From assembly GCF_023343835.1 (NCBI RefSeq), contig NC_064438.1, positions 59,525,078 through 59,589,077 on the forward strand: 64,000 bases of DNA, read 5' to 3'. The notes beneath the pieces were generated by a model that did no database searches, had not been told where the DNA came from, and worked only from the letters and a program-made list of their open reading frames with translations. This document shows positions 35,401-43,694 of the stretch, piece by piece. Positions within the stretch are counted from its first letter, which is position 1. Each line of letters begins with the position of its first letter. Origin of the DNA: Lagopus muta (taxonomy: Eukaryota; Chordata; Aves; Galliformes; Phasianidae). The translations under genes and the position numbers were made by a program.

Positions 35401-36348
35401 TTCCAGATTTCAGGGCCACGTGCCTGAATCCAATTCCAGTTCTCCTCGAAGCAGAGCTGTTGGTCAGACCTGCTGGCACAAGAAACTAGACATGGCAGTG
35501 AGACGGCCCGATGAGCTGTTAGAGTCAGAGATGCTTTTGGAGTTTCACGCACAACTCACACCATTCCCTGTTTTCTCTCTCCAGACCAAGTCCACCCAGC
35601 AAGATAAAGGAATCACCAGCTGGCTGTTGGTGTTCCTGCTTCAGCCTCAGAAAAGCATCCTCTGTGGCCAAACGCCAACTGCAGCACCGTCCCAGGGAGC
35701 CCACAGAGACAGACGTTGTAGTGCTGGCAGGTAAGGGTGCAAATCCTGCTTCCAAAACTCTGCTTCTCTGCAACATAGAATTCTTGCTGTCTGTGGGCTT
35801 GTTATTTCCTTCTAGCGTTCCAGCCCATACCTGACACCTTCAGATCTCCCCTGATCAAGAACCACTTTCATAATTCAGCTTGTGAGAGTTTGACACCAAC
35901 CCCTGTTCATTCTTTTATAGGTGATTCGAGCTCTTGTCAACCCAGATGTGCCAGAGCAAGTAGTGATGCTGGGCTGTGTGCTTCCATGAATGGAGGGCTG
36001 TTAGGAAGCACAAGTGGCTGTGGATCAGCTGACCGCCTGCCGCATAACAACAGTGGCGGGCACAAGGAGCTCATCCAAGTTCAAGCCCTCATTTCTCCCG
36101 GCTCTGCTGAAGATGCTGACCTGAGCCTGCCAGAAACCACAGGCACCAGCCTGGACTGTGACCCAGTGCCTCTGCAGTGCAGCCCAGCCCAAGCAGAGCC
36201 CGAGTGTCCCGACAGCAGCACCTCCATGCTGGAGCAGGTCAGCACCAGCGAGGAGAAGCTGAGCCTCTTGGAGGAGGACTTAGATTCAGGCCTCCAGTCC
36301 CAGGCACTGGGCAGCAGCACTGAGAGCTCTGAGCCACTCTCTCCGTGA
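25226..36348 (+). CDS. ARHGAP32-like Rho GTPase-activating protein, gene C, complete model (722 aa, diverged C terminus)
   Basis: Exons: 25226-25344, 26156-26262, 28022-28107, 28779-28856, 29163-29285, 29865-29942, 30736-30817, 31524-31667, 32258-32360, 32625-32757, 33285-33367, 33742-33849, 34212-34357, 34862-35066, 35585-35730, 35921-36348. The architecture matches gene B, and exons up to 33,367 appear unchanged at protein level. Later exons differ: one Met to Ile change in the 34,212 exon, several in the 35,585 exon, and about 42 of 142 residues in the last exon. Even so, all splice phases and exon lengths (146 and 428) are kept. The last exon here begins with GDS, closer to the ARHGAP32 family than the DEL of genes A and B, so this copy probably keeps the older 3' end. 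No 5' exons follow in unit 3, so no fourth gene starts here. Tentative points on the first three exons are as for gene B. Confidence 0.75.
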
Positions 36349-36420
36349 CCTTTCCATCCAAGAGAGGATGATTCCCACCTTTACCTGGACCTCTCACGCC
36401 CTTCTGTCCTTTCCTTTAAT

Positions 36421-36426
36421 AATAAA
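36421..36426 (+). terminator. Poly(A) signal AATAAA, gene C
   Basis: It has the same position relative to the gene C stop as in the other copies. The 3' untranslated sequence here is nearly identical to units 1 and 2 although the preceding exon is diverged. Confidence 0.8.
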
Positions 36427-36781
36427 AGCACACTCGTGCTCACTCAACACCTTGAATGCCTGTGGAGTCTTCATTCACGAGGACTGGGATGAATGCAACA
36501 CACAGCAAGGCACCTCAGCTTGCAACGCTGAGGCTGCAGGGTGCATGAAGCAGAGCTCCAGGTTTGTTCCCGTTCTGTCTGGCTTCGGGATGTCTGCAGC
36601 TCCCATTTGGTACGGTAGCAAATAATCTCTAGCATCCTGGATGCTGCTCGTGATAACCCCAAGCTTCCTGGTGGTGGCTTTGTGACGCCTTTCAGGGCTT
36701 TTGGATGCACTGTGATGCCTTGGCTGCTCCCTAACACCTCTCTCCTCCGGCCGCGTCCATTCCTGGCTCTCAACCTCCAAG

Positions 36782-37214
36782 CTGCCTGCACAGATCATCT
36801 GCAGCCCTGTTATCATCATGCTGCGGCAGGACGAGCTCACTCAGACCCAGCCTCTCATTGGTCAGCGGCAACGCTGTCCCGCCCCCGCCTGCCTCTTATT
36901 CGTCAGCGGCAGTGCTGTCCCGCCCCCACCAGTCTCTCATTGGTCAGCGGTAGCGCTGCCCCCTCTCCCGGGGGTTCCTTGATCTGCGGTAGCTCCGCCG
37001 GCTGTGATTGGCTGAGCCGCCGTGCCGGGGAGCGGTCGTTGGGGGCCGGCTGTTGGAGGCGTGGAAGACCTCAGTGGCAGCCGTTGCTGTCCGGGCAGCA
37101 GCGAGGCAGAAGCCACAGAGCGACGGGAGCGAGTGCTGAGGGCATTTCCGCCGGAGGTGTGCGGGACAGGGAGAGGAGCCCTGCGCGGCCCCAAGCAAGG
37201 GGAAATAGCCGTAA
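36782..37214 (+). promoter_or_regulatory. CpG-rich promoter-like block with three 41-bp CCAAT/GC-box repeats (unit 3 only)
   Basis: Three tandem units start at 36,853, 36,894 and 36,935, 41 bases apart. Each carries an inverted CCAAT box (CATTGGTCAGCGG; the middle one is TATTCGTC). The first two carry a full GC box (CCCGCCCCC); the third is weaker. A further GATTGGCTGAG lies at about 37,005. No TATA box is present. This arrangement fits NF-Y/Sp1-type housekeeping promoters. Units 1 and 2 lack the repeat portion. In unit 3 no ARHGAP32-like 5' exon follows, so this promoter may now drive nothing or another transcript. Confidence 0.5.
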
Positions 37215-37352
37215 AGTGGAGCATGGGAAGTTCCGCCCGTGGACGAGAAGGGAGTTCTTCACGGTGAGGATGGCGCAGCTCTGGAACAGGCTGCCCAGGG
37301 AGGCTGTGGCTTCTCCCTGTCTGGAGATATTGCACAACCGCCTGGATGCCCA

Positions 37353-37620
37353 GGGAATTTTTTTCCGCGCTCTCTTCTGCCCTCGTGTGGCTTCTATGCG
37401 GAACTGCAACGAAGTTTTTTCCGTGGTCTCTACTGCCCTCGTGTGGCCAATCTGCGGAAGTGTAACGAAGTTTTTTCCGCTCTCTGTGCTGCCCTCGTGT
37501 GGCTTCTATGCGGAACTGCAAAGAAGTTTTTTTGCGCAGTTCTTGCTGCCCCCGTGTGGCCAACATGCGGAACTGCATCCGACTTTTTTTCCGCGGTCTC
37601 TGGTGTCCCTGCGTAACCAA
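37353..37620 (+). repeat. 56-bp GC-rich minisatellite
   Basis: The block TGCCCTCGTGTGGC recurs at 37,379, 37,435, 37,491 and 37,548, spaced 56, 56 and 57 bases, each time with a GCGGAACTGCA block and a T-run followed by CCGCG. The reverse complement of the block approaches the CTCF core with one mismatch. Confidence 0.85.
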
Positions 37621-37675
37621 TCGGTGCCCAACAACGAGCATGTAAAAGCAGATGTGCATGCGGGCTACATGCAGT

Positions 37676-37830
37676 AACCGACGCATGCGCAGTGCTGTGC
37701 CAAGAAGCCGCATACCCTGTTCAGTGCTGAGCTGGCGCATGCGTAATACCGTGCCGCGGCTGGTGTATGTGCCTTGCATTGCAGAAACCGGCACGTATAT
37801 ATAGCGCGTTACAGAGCCCGGATTTGCTCA
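37676..37830 (+). promoter_or_regulatory. TATA promoter with NRF1-like sites
   Basis: TATATATAG at 37,796-37,804 is preceded by two NRF1-like palindromic motifs (CGCATGCGCAG near 37,682 and GGCGCATGCGTA near 37,735). A 20-base phrase containing them is partly duplicated. Downstream sequence is CpG-rich. No coding region clearly follows; the first downstream ATG (37,832) opens an 86-residue frame made of minisatellite. Confidence 0.4.
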
Positions 37831-37893
37831 AATGTATTGCTTTCCCGAGACATGCTTGTGTCGGTGCTGCTGCACACCGGTAACGCGATCGAG

Positions 37894-38040
37894 CAGCTCC
37901 GAGACCCTCCGAGCCGCTGCGAGTCGCTCCAAGCAGCTTTCGCGCCGCTGCGAGCTGCTCCGAGTCGTTCCGAGCAGCTCCGAGTCCCTCCGAGCCGCTG
38001 CGCGTCGTTCCGAGCCCCTCCGAGTTGCTCCGAGCAGCGT
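37894..38040 (+). repeat. 10-bp GC-rich minisatellite (about 14 units)
   Basis: Consecutive decamers close to CTCCGAGYCG run without interruption apart from one 11-base unit. The period is close to one helical turn. Each unit holds a CpG or a CCGAG block. It starts about 90 bases downstream of the TATA box. Confidence 0.85.
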
Positions 38041-38400
38041 TGCACTGCTGCTGCGGGGGCTTTTAAACGGCTGGGGGACGGTGCAGGGCTAGGGTTGGAA
38101 GGGGACGTTTGCTGGTTCACCGGGAGGCGAGCGAGTTGGATGCCACGAGGCGCTGAGGGGCAGCTGTGAGCCGAACCGGTCCGTTTCCGTTCCTGGGCGG
38201 GCTCGGGCATCAAACGGCGGAAATAGACGAGGGGCACCCCGGATTAGCGGGGGAGAATATATCGCTGAGCCGGCGGTCCGGAATCGGCTGCTTGCCCGTA
38301 GCCGTAGTGGTTTTTCGAGACAGTTGCTGTTTTGAAGGTGACGGGGGGGCGTATATTCGCTGTTAGCCGGAGGACTAATCACCATAGAGAGCGGCGGATG
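38041..38400. other. CpG-rich unique sequence
   Basis: High CpG density without depletion, including CCGGCGGTCCGG. No exon, open frame of recognisable family or repeat was identified. It may be the downstream half of a CpG island. Confidence 0.4.
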
Positions 38401-38404
38401 AGCT

Positions 38405-38560
38405 GCGCAGAGTGGTTAGATCGGCACTTCCGCATTTCTGGGCGCATGTGTTTTGCTGCCGGCGGGACTCGGCAACAGACAGCTGCAATTCCGCGCGTTG
38501 TCCACGTGGTGGCAGCAGAGACCACGGCAAGAACTTTCCTGCCGGATCGATGCCGGGATT
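38405..38560 (-). repeat. Inverted, diverged copy of the 56-bp minisatellite
   Basis: Read on the minus strand this gives AAGTTCTTGCCGTGGTCTC, a TGCCACCACGTGG block and GCGGAATTGCAG in the same order as the 37.4-37.6 kb array. The two form a large imperfect inverted repeat around the promoter and CpG block. Confidence 0.65.
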
Positions 38561-38819
38561 CGGTGGTACGCGGTGGCAGTTCCGCGTATTGGGGGCTGCC
38601 CGTGGGGCGCGTGGAGTGCTGGGAGGAGTTGATGGCCGTGCGCAGTGGGGTGATGGTGCCCTCGGCACACGGCTGTGACAGCGGGGTGGGGGTCGGTGCC
38701 CCCAAAATGGGGTGGTGGGCGAGTTGTATGGGGAGTGCATGTGAAGCAGTGCTGGAGCAGCTGGTGAAGAGTGCAGCCCAGTGAGCACAGGTGGAAGCAA
38801 GGCAGCCGTGGGAGCAGAT

Positions 38820-39320
38820 GTGGGACCTGTGGGTCACTTATGCATTGCTTGTGGGGCGCTGATGTGTCACTTTTGGGGCCCAGGCTGCTGTCAGTCATTT
38901 GTGGGTCCCTGCTGCCCCACTTGTGGGGGTACTTATGGGTCAATTCCTGGTCCCTTTGCCAGTTAACGGTCCCAGGCTGCTGTGGGGCACTTCTGGGGCC
39001 GTGTGTCTCACTTGTGGGTCCATGCTGTGCCACTTGTGGGGCACTGGGGGGCACTTGTTGGTGACAGGACACTCGTGGGGCACTTATGGGATGCTGATGG
39101 GTCAATTATGGGGGACTTATGGGGCACTTGTGGTTCAGTTGTTTGTCCCTTGTGGGGCACTTGTGGGTCCCTGTGGGTCACTTGTGGGTCACAGGCTGCT
39201 GTGGGTCATTTGTGGGTCCCTGCAGTGCCACCTGTGGGGCATTTGTGGGTACCCATGGTGTCATTTGTGGGTCCCTGCAGTGCCACCTGTGGGGCCCTTG
39301 TGGCTCCCAGGTCACTGAGG
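38820..39320 (+). repeat. Degenerate G/T-rich minisatellite
   Basis: Phrases of the type CACTTGTGGGTCCCTG and TGTGGGGCACTT recur dozens of times with irregular 9-30 base spacing. Long open frames here are a by-product of the repeat. Confidence 0.75.
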
Positions 39321-39359
39321 GGCTTTCTGGGTCCCTCTCTGTTTCTGTGGGGTTTGGAT

Positions 39360-40080
39360 TGCTGTTGGAGCCAAAAGGCCACATGCTGCCATACAGGCAG
39401 GTGCCAGGTTCACCCCCTGAGGACACCAAACCCTCCAATAATGTCACAGCGGCCTTTAATTGCTGTGTGAGGAGATGACGTGCGTTTCTCCCTGGGGGCC
39501 GTAACCTGAGCCCGGCAGCTGGGCAGCCAGCACTCGCTCCATTGACGCTGCTCATCTCAGCTCTTGTGCTGTATGTGCAGCTTCTCAGCACCTCGCTGTA
39601 TCAGCACTGAAATCTGTGCTCCCCTATTCATTACAAATGTTACCAATTGCCATTGAGGACAGACTGGAAGCAAAGTACGTGGACCGTCCTAGCTCGTCCA
39701 TGGACCATAAACCTCCCCTTGCCAGACAGGCAGACCCAATTGGCCGCCGGTCATTACTTTTTTTTTTTTTACTTTATTTTTTCCTTCCTGCTTTTAGGGG
39801 AACTTTGAGATCACAGCCTGAAGCAGTGATGGAGCACCTGGTGAGGGGTGCAGCCCTGCCTGCACAGGTGGAAGCAATGCAGCCGTGGGGCAGATGGGGC
39901 TGAGCTTGGCTCCAGCCCTCCCTCGCCTCATTGAAGGGCTGGCAGCCCCACAGGCAGGGTTTCTTCCTGGAGATGCCTCCTGGGGATTGCTGGGTGAGCT
40001 CTGGTTCGTGGGAAGAGGTCAGCAATTCTTTCTTGATGGCTGTTGGGGTTTTGGTCTCTGCCTTTCTGTGGGGATTGTAA
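39360..40080 (+). mobile_element. LTR-like dispersed repeat, copy 1
   Basis: This segment is homologous to 53,640-54,330: shared landmarks include CCATACAGGCAGGTGCCAGG, CTGTATCAG followed by TGAAATCTGTGCTCCCC, the GGAGCACCTGGTGAGGGG block and GAAGGGCTGG. The order and a promoter-like end suggest an LTR, but I saw no reliable TG...CA ends or target duplication. The TATA equivalent is lost here (CTCATTGAAGG). Confidence 0.4.
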
Positions 40081-41534
40081 GCTGGTTTACAGTAGCTCTG
40101 TCAGCTCTGCCTCTGCTTCTGATGCCTTCCACTTGTTCTCTGAGGGCAGTCAAGGGGTTCTCTGCCTTTCTCTGAACTGGTAACGGAGGGACTGATGGAC
40201 GTTCCTTTCTTTTGCTCTCATCTGTTTCGGGAATGCTTCAGTCAGCCTCAAGGTGACGCTGGTTGGGTGACTGAGCGTTGCGACTCCAGAAATGCCTGGA
40301 GCTGATGCACTGTTCTGTAAAGGGATTCTGTGTTCTACAGAATTCCTCTGCAACTCTTTCTAAGCTCAACACCTTCTTGTGACGTCTCTGTTCCCTTTTT
40401 CGTGATTCTCATTGTGGGATCTCCAACCTGGGCCTCCAAACTCACTCCGTCTGCTCCCACGTTGCTGCAGCCCATTTTATGACATGTTCCCTCTGTGTCC
40501 TCACGTCCTCCCTGCATCCTCTGCCCGTGTCCCCTCTGCGTCTCCTGTGCCACGCATTCATTCCACCCATGCTGAGTGTTGTTTGAGGGCACGCATTTCA
40601 ATTCCGTTCCGCGTCTCGTTGGATCTCCTTCTGTTTTGTGGCTCAATGGGGTCGAAGGGTTTCTGGGGCTCCTCTGGTTAGTGGTTCCAGCGCTGTGCAA
40701 TCTGTGGGGCGGACGCTGGAACGGCAGGAACCCCTTGTTCATGCGTTGCTTGTATGCGGGTGGCTTTTGGGCCAGCTGTGGGCAGCTCCCTTGGAGATGC
40801 AATGGGGGTTGGTCCCCAGAGCTTGCCCTGCTCCCTGCCCTTTGTCCTTGCAGCCCCATGAGCTCCGTGGCTGGCGATAGAGCAAGGTGTGTGAATGTGG
40901 CTGGGAGCTGAGCTGCAGGAAAGCCCTGGGCCCCAGCGGCCGTTTGCTTCATCCTCACCCAGCGCCGTCCGCTCTGCACTGCTCGAGCGCACTGAGCACA
41001 AGGATTCAGTTCCTGTTTGGCCTGGTTCTCTCCCAGATCTCCCTTAGGAATTGGTCGGCAGCAACAGGTGTCAGGGCACGGCTCTGCGAGCGCCTTGTGG
41101 CTGACCCCCCCAGACTCTCAGGGCTCTTTCTGTCGTGCTGGCAGATGTGGCTTTGTATTGATAGGAAACAAAGGGCCGTCCTCTGCTGGAGCGCTGTGTC
41201 TGGATCACCGCAGATATCTCCATCCCGGCCATCAGGGGATGCTGTCGGTTTCCCAGTCTGGATGCCACCCAACCTCCCCAGCCCTCTTCCTTCCATCCCT
41301 GCCCCCCGTTCCATAGCAGCCCTGCAGCCGTGGCACCCAGCAGTGCAATGCAGCAATACCTCTGGTGCGCTGAATGCTGGGGCCGGCACAGAGAGGCTCT
41401 GTGGCCGACGTGGATCTTCCTGGTTGGGCTGCTTGTGAGTTTCCTGGAGCTGTTGAGCACACGGGGTTCCCCGCCTGCCCTGATTGCTTACGAGGCCATC
41501 AATGTCCTTTGTGTCATCGTGCCTCACGGCTTCG
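40081..41534. other. Anonymous sequence, partly shared with 54.9-55.2 kb
   Basis: I see no gene. The block around 41,160-41,420 (GTCCTCTGCTGG, GCACAGAGAGGCTCTG) parallels 55,070-55,190, so this is probably the remainder of the same dispersed repeat. The rest is unassigned. Confidence 0.35.
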
Positions 41535-41693
41535 GGTATCGTGCCATAGACTCCTTAGAGTCGGAAGGGACCGTTTGTGATGATCTAGTGCGACTCCCCA
41601 CAAGGAACAGGGACATCCACAGCTCGATCGGGCTGCCCAGGGCCTGATCCCGCCTCACCTTGGAAGGGACAGGGCATCCACCGCCTCTCTGTG
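41535..41693 (-). mobile_element. CR1 LINE 3' fragment
   Basis: The plus strand shows GTGCCATAGACTCCTTAGAG, GGAAGGGACC and a CAACT-type block typical of the CR1 tail in reverse orientation. It abuts the sense CR1 remainder of unit 3. Confidence 0.7.
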
Positions 41694-42180
41694 AGCCTGC
41701 TGTAGGAGCCCGTTTTGCAGGGGGTTGGACTCAGTGATCCCTGGAGGTCCTTCCAGGCCCAGTTCTGTGCTTCTGTGATTTTACTCCTTGCTTCTTGCAG
41801 CAGCACGGTGTTTCAGAAGAGAGAAAAGCACAGCAGGCATCAACTGGGTTTCTGTGGCTGCTAAAGCTGTGCTGAGAACTGGGCTGACTGCTGCCCCTGG
41901 AAATGTGTGCAAAGTCTGCAGAGGCAGAGGAATGACTTTTCTCTCAAAAGTTGAGCTTGTCTAAGGTAGGTCACTGCTGGGAGAGCTTCTGCTTTAAAGC
42001 ATCAAGTTGTATAGTAAGGAAATTTTTAAAGCGAGCTTGCCAGTTCTTTTTCACCTAAGTGATTTTTTAGCAAGGAAAGATTGGAGATGCTGCTTGCTAA
42101 TGGAAGATGGAGAGAGGAAAAGCAAGTGAAAGGCACGCTGTGCATAGCTGCTGCATACCATCTGCACTGCTCTCCCCCTT
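41694..42180 (+). repeat. Right-hand remnant of tandem unit 3
   Basis: It is homologous to unit positions 7,771-8,250 with about 10 percent divergence, starting GCCTGCTGTAGGAGCC and fading after GCACGCTGTGCA. This marks the right edge of the array. The 5' exons found at unit positions 10,477-14,544 are absent. Confidence 0.8.
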
Positions 42181-42329
42181 GTGAGAGGTAGGTTGTGTTT
42201 TTGCAGTGGAAGTTTCCAGTAGTTCTGTATGTAGCACAGGATAATTTGCCTTTCACAAAGAAAGCTGCTGAACAGCTCTAGGATTGCAGTTGAAAACTTG
42301 TGAAACAGGTATAAAGGTGTCAATGAATC

Positions 42330-43690
42330 TATTAATAACTGCTAATGAAAAAGAAATAAATCCAAAGGTGCGAGCAGGGGAAGGAAACTGGGTGGACTCG
42401 GAATTACTTCCTTAACAATAACTGTCCAAGGAGGGAGTGAAGCTGCAAAACAGGGACAGTTATCCCCCCATGCCTTTAGAAAGGATAATGGGTCTAAAGG
42501 CTGTAATACAAACATTGGTTAAGATGGTCTTCTGGGACTCTATGTCACCCTATAACACTCCAGTTTTGCCATTACAGAAGGCAAATAGCACCTATCGACT
42601 GGTACAAGATCCAAGAGAAATGAATGAAATAGTTCTCAAGTGACCCCCCTGCTTCCTAACCCCTATACTTTAATGAGTCAAATCCCACACAGGCACAAAT
42701 GGTTCAGTGTAACAGACCTCAAAGATGCTTTCGGGACCTGTATTTTAGACTCAGAGAGTCAAGATCTTTTTGCCCTTGAATGAGAGGATCCAAAAATGCA
42801 ACAAAAATAGCAAGAGAGGTGGATTGCTTTACCCCAAGGGTACATAGAATCGCCTAATTTATTTTTATTATATTTTATGTATTATATTATTATAGATATT
42901 ATATATTGTATTATTATGTATTATTTTATATACATTATATATTTTATATTTTATTTTTGTTTTAACTAATTCAGTGCTGGAGAAAGTTTTGAAAAAGTTT
43001 CAGGTTGAAGAGGAGGTGAAGCTGTTTCAGTATGTAGATGATTTGCTGAGTTGTGGAAAAGAGGAGTCTAAAGTAAGAGACTAAGTAAAACTCCGAATTT
43101 CTTGGGAATATGGGCTAGGGCTGTTTGAACTGTAGTATGTGGAAAAAGAAGTCAGATACCTTGGGCATGTGATTTCTGAAGGGAAATGGAGAGTTCTGAA
43201 GGAATTCAGGGCACTGTGCAGCTTCATTTGCCCAGGACAAAGAGGGAGCGGCAAAAGTTTCTAGGTTTGATTGCATTCTGTATTTTGTGAATAGAAGAAT
43301 ATGTACAAGAAACAAAGATTGTATCTCCAACTATCACAGGGAGAACCCAACATATTAAAATGGACAAAAGAGGGAAAAGAATTAGTAGAAGTATTGAAAC
43401 AGGACTTAATCACAGCACCTGTGTTAGAGCTGCCTGCCTTAAATGAACCATTTCACCTTTTGATAACTGTCAGTGAAAGAGCTGTTTTAGGCATTCTAAC
43501 ACAAAAATAGGGAGACAAAAGAAAACCTATTCATAGTTGTTCAAGGTATTAGACCCTGTATCTCAGGGTTGGCCTGAACGTGTGGCTGTGTCCAGGTGGT
43601 ATCAGCAACTGCCTTACTGGTAGAAGAGTGTGCGTGTACACTTTGGGAGTGTAAGGAGCAAGTTGTTGACGGTACATGTTCCCCCCCCTA
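42330..43690 (+). pseudogene. Decayed endogenous retrovirus pol (reverse transcriptase) remnant
   Basis: Fragments in order resemble retroviral reverse transcriptase of gammaretrovirus-like type: an N-terminal block near 42,530-42,640, the first catalytic block (DLKDAF) near 42,717, then YVDD at 43,031-43,042, then the connection and RNase H start to about 43,510. Stops and frameshifts occur throughout, and an AT-rich stretch (42,855-42,975) replaces part of the palm. No intact open frame remains. It cannot make a working enzyme. Confidence 0.7.
42855..42975 (+). repeat. AT-rich simple repeat inside pol remnant
   Basis: About 120 bases made of TATTATATT-like words with no G/C-rich interruption, flanked on both sides by pol-like sequence. 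Confidence 0.8.
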
Positions 43691-43694
43691 CCCT

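Larger units (their letters stand above)
29483..37352 (+). repeat. Tandem segmental duplication, unit 3 (diverged, interrupted)
   Basis: The copy is essentially identical to units 1 and 2 up to about 33,420. It then alternates: diverged at 33,421-33,540, identical to about 34,385, diverged to about 34,680, near-identical to about 35,085, diverged through the last intron and last coding exon, and near-identical again at about 36,340-36,760. Offsets to unit 1 change from 29,482 to 29,505 and 29,666, so small indels accompany the diverged tracts. The intron before the penultimate coding exon is about 280 bases shorter than in units 1 and 2. Homology stops inside a CR1 3' fragment at 37,352 and resumes at 41,694. 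Confidence 0.9.
37353..41693. other. 4.34-kb insertion interrupting the CR1 fragment of unit 3
   Basis: Unit homology stops at 37,352 and resumes at 41,694 at the adjoining position of the unit. The insert contains the minisatellites, promoter-like sequence, CpG block and LTR-like segment listed separately. No clear target-site duplication or terminal repeat was seen, so the mechanism is unknown. It could be the ancestral state, deleted from units 1 and 2. Confidence 0.7.

Noticed and set aside
36682-37677. 331-codon plus-strand frame and overlapping 285-codon minus-strand frame (36,937-37,794)
   Set aside because: They run through the GC-rich promoter block, a CR1 fragment and the 56-bp minisatellite. 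Only the CR1 part resembles a known protein.
1-42180. Assignment to ARHGAP33 rather than ARHGAP32
   Set aside because: The RhoGAP-proximal linker and the exon after RhoGAP match ARHGAP32-type features (NMHAKNLAIVW, GKFHTVIDFP). I still leave the gene symbol empty, because these may be a lineage-specific paralogue.
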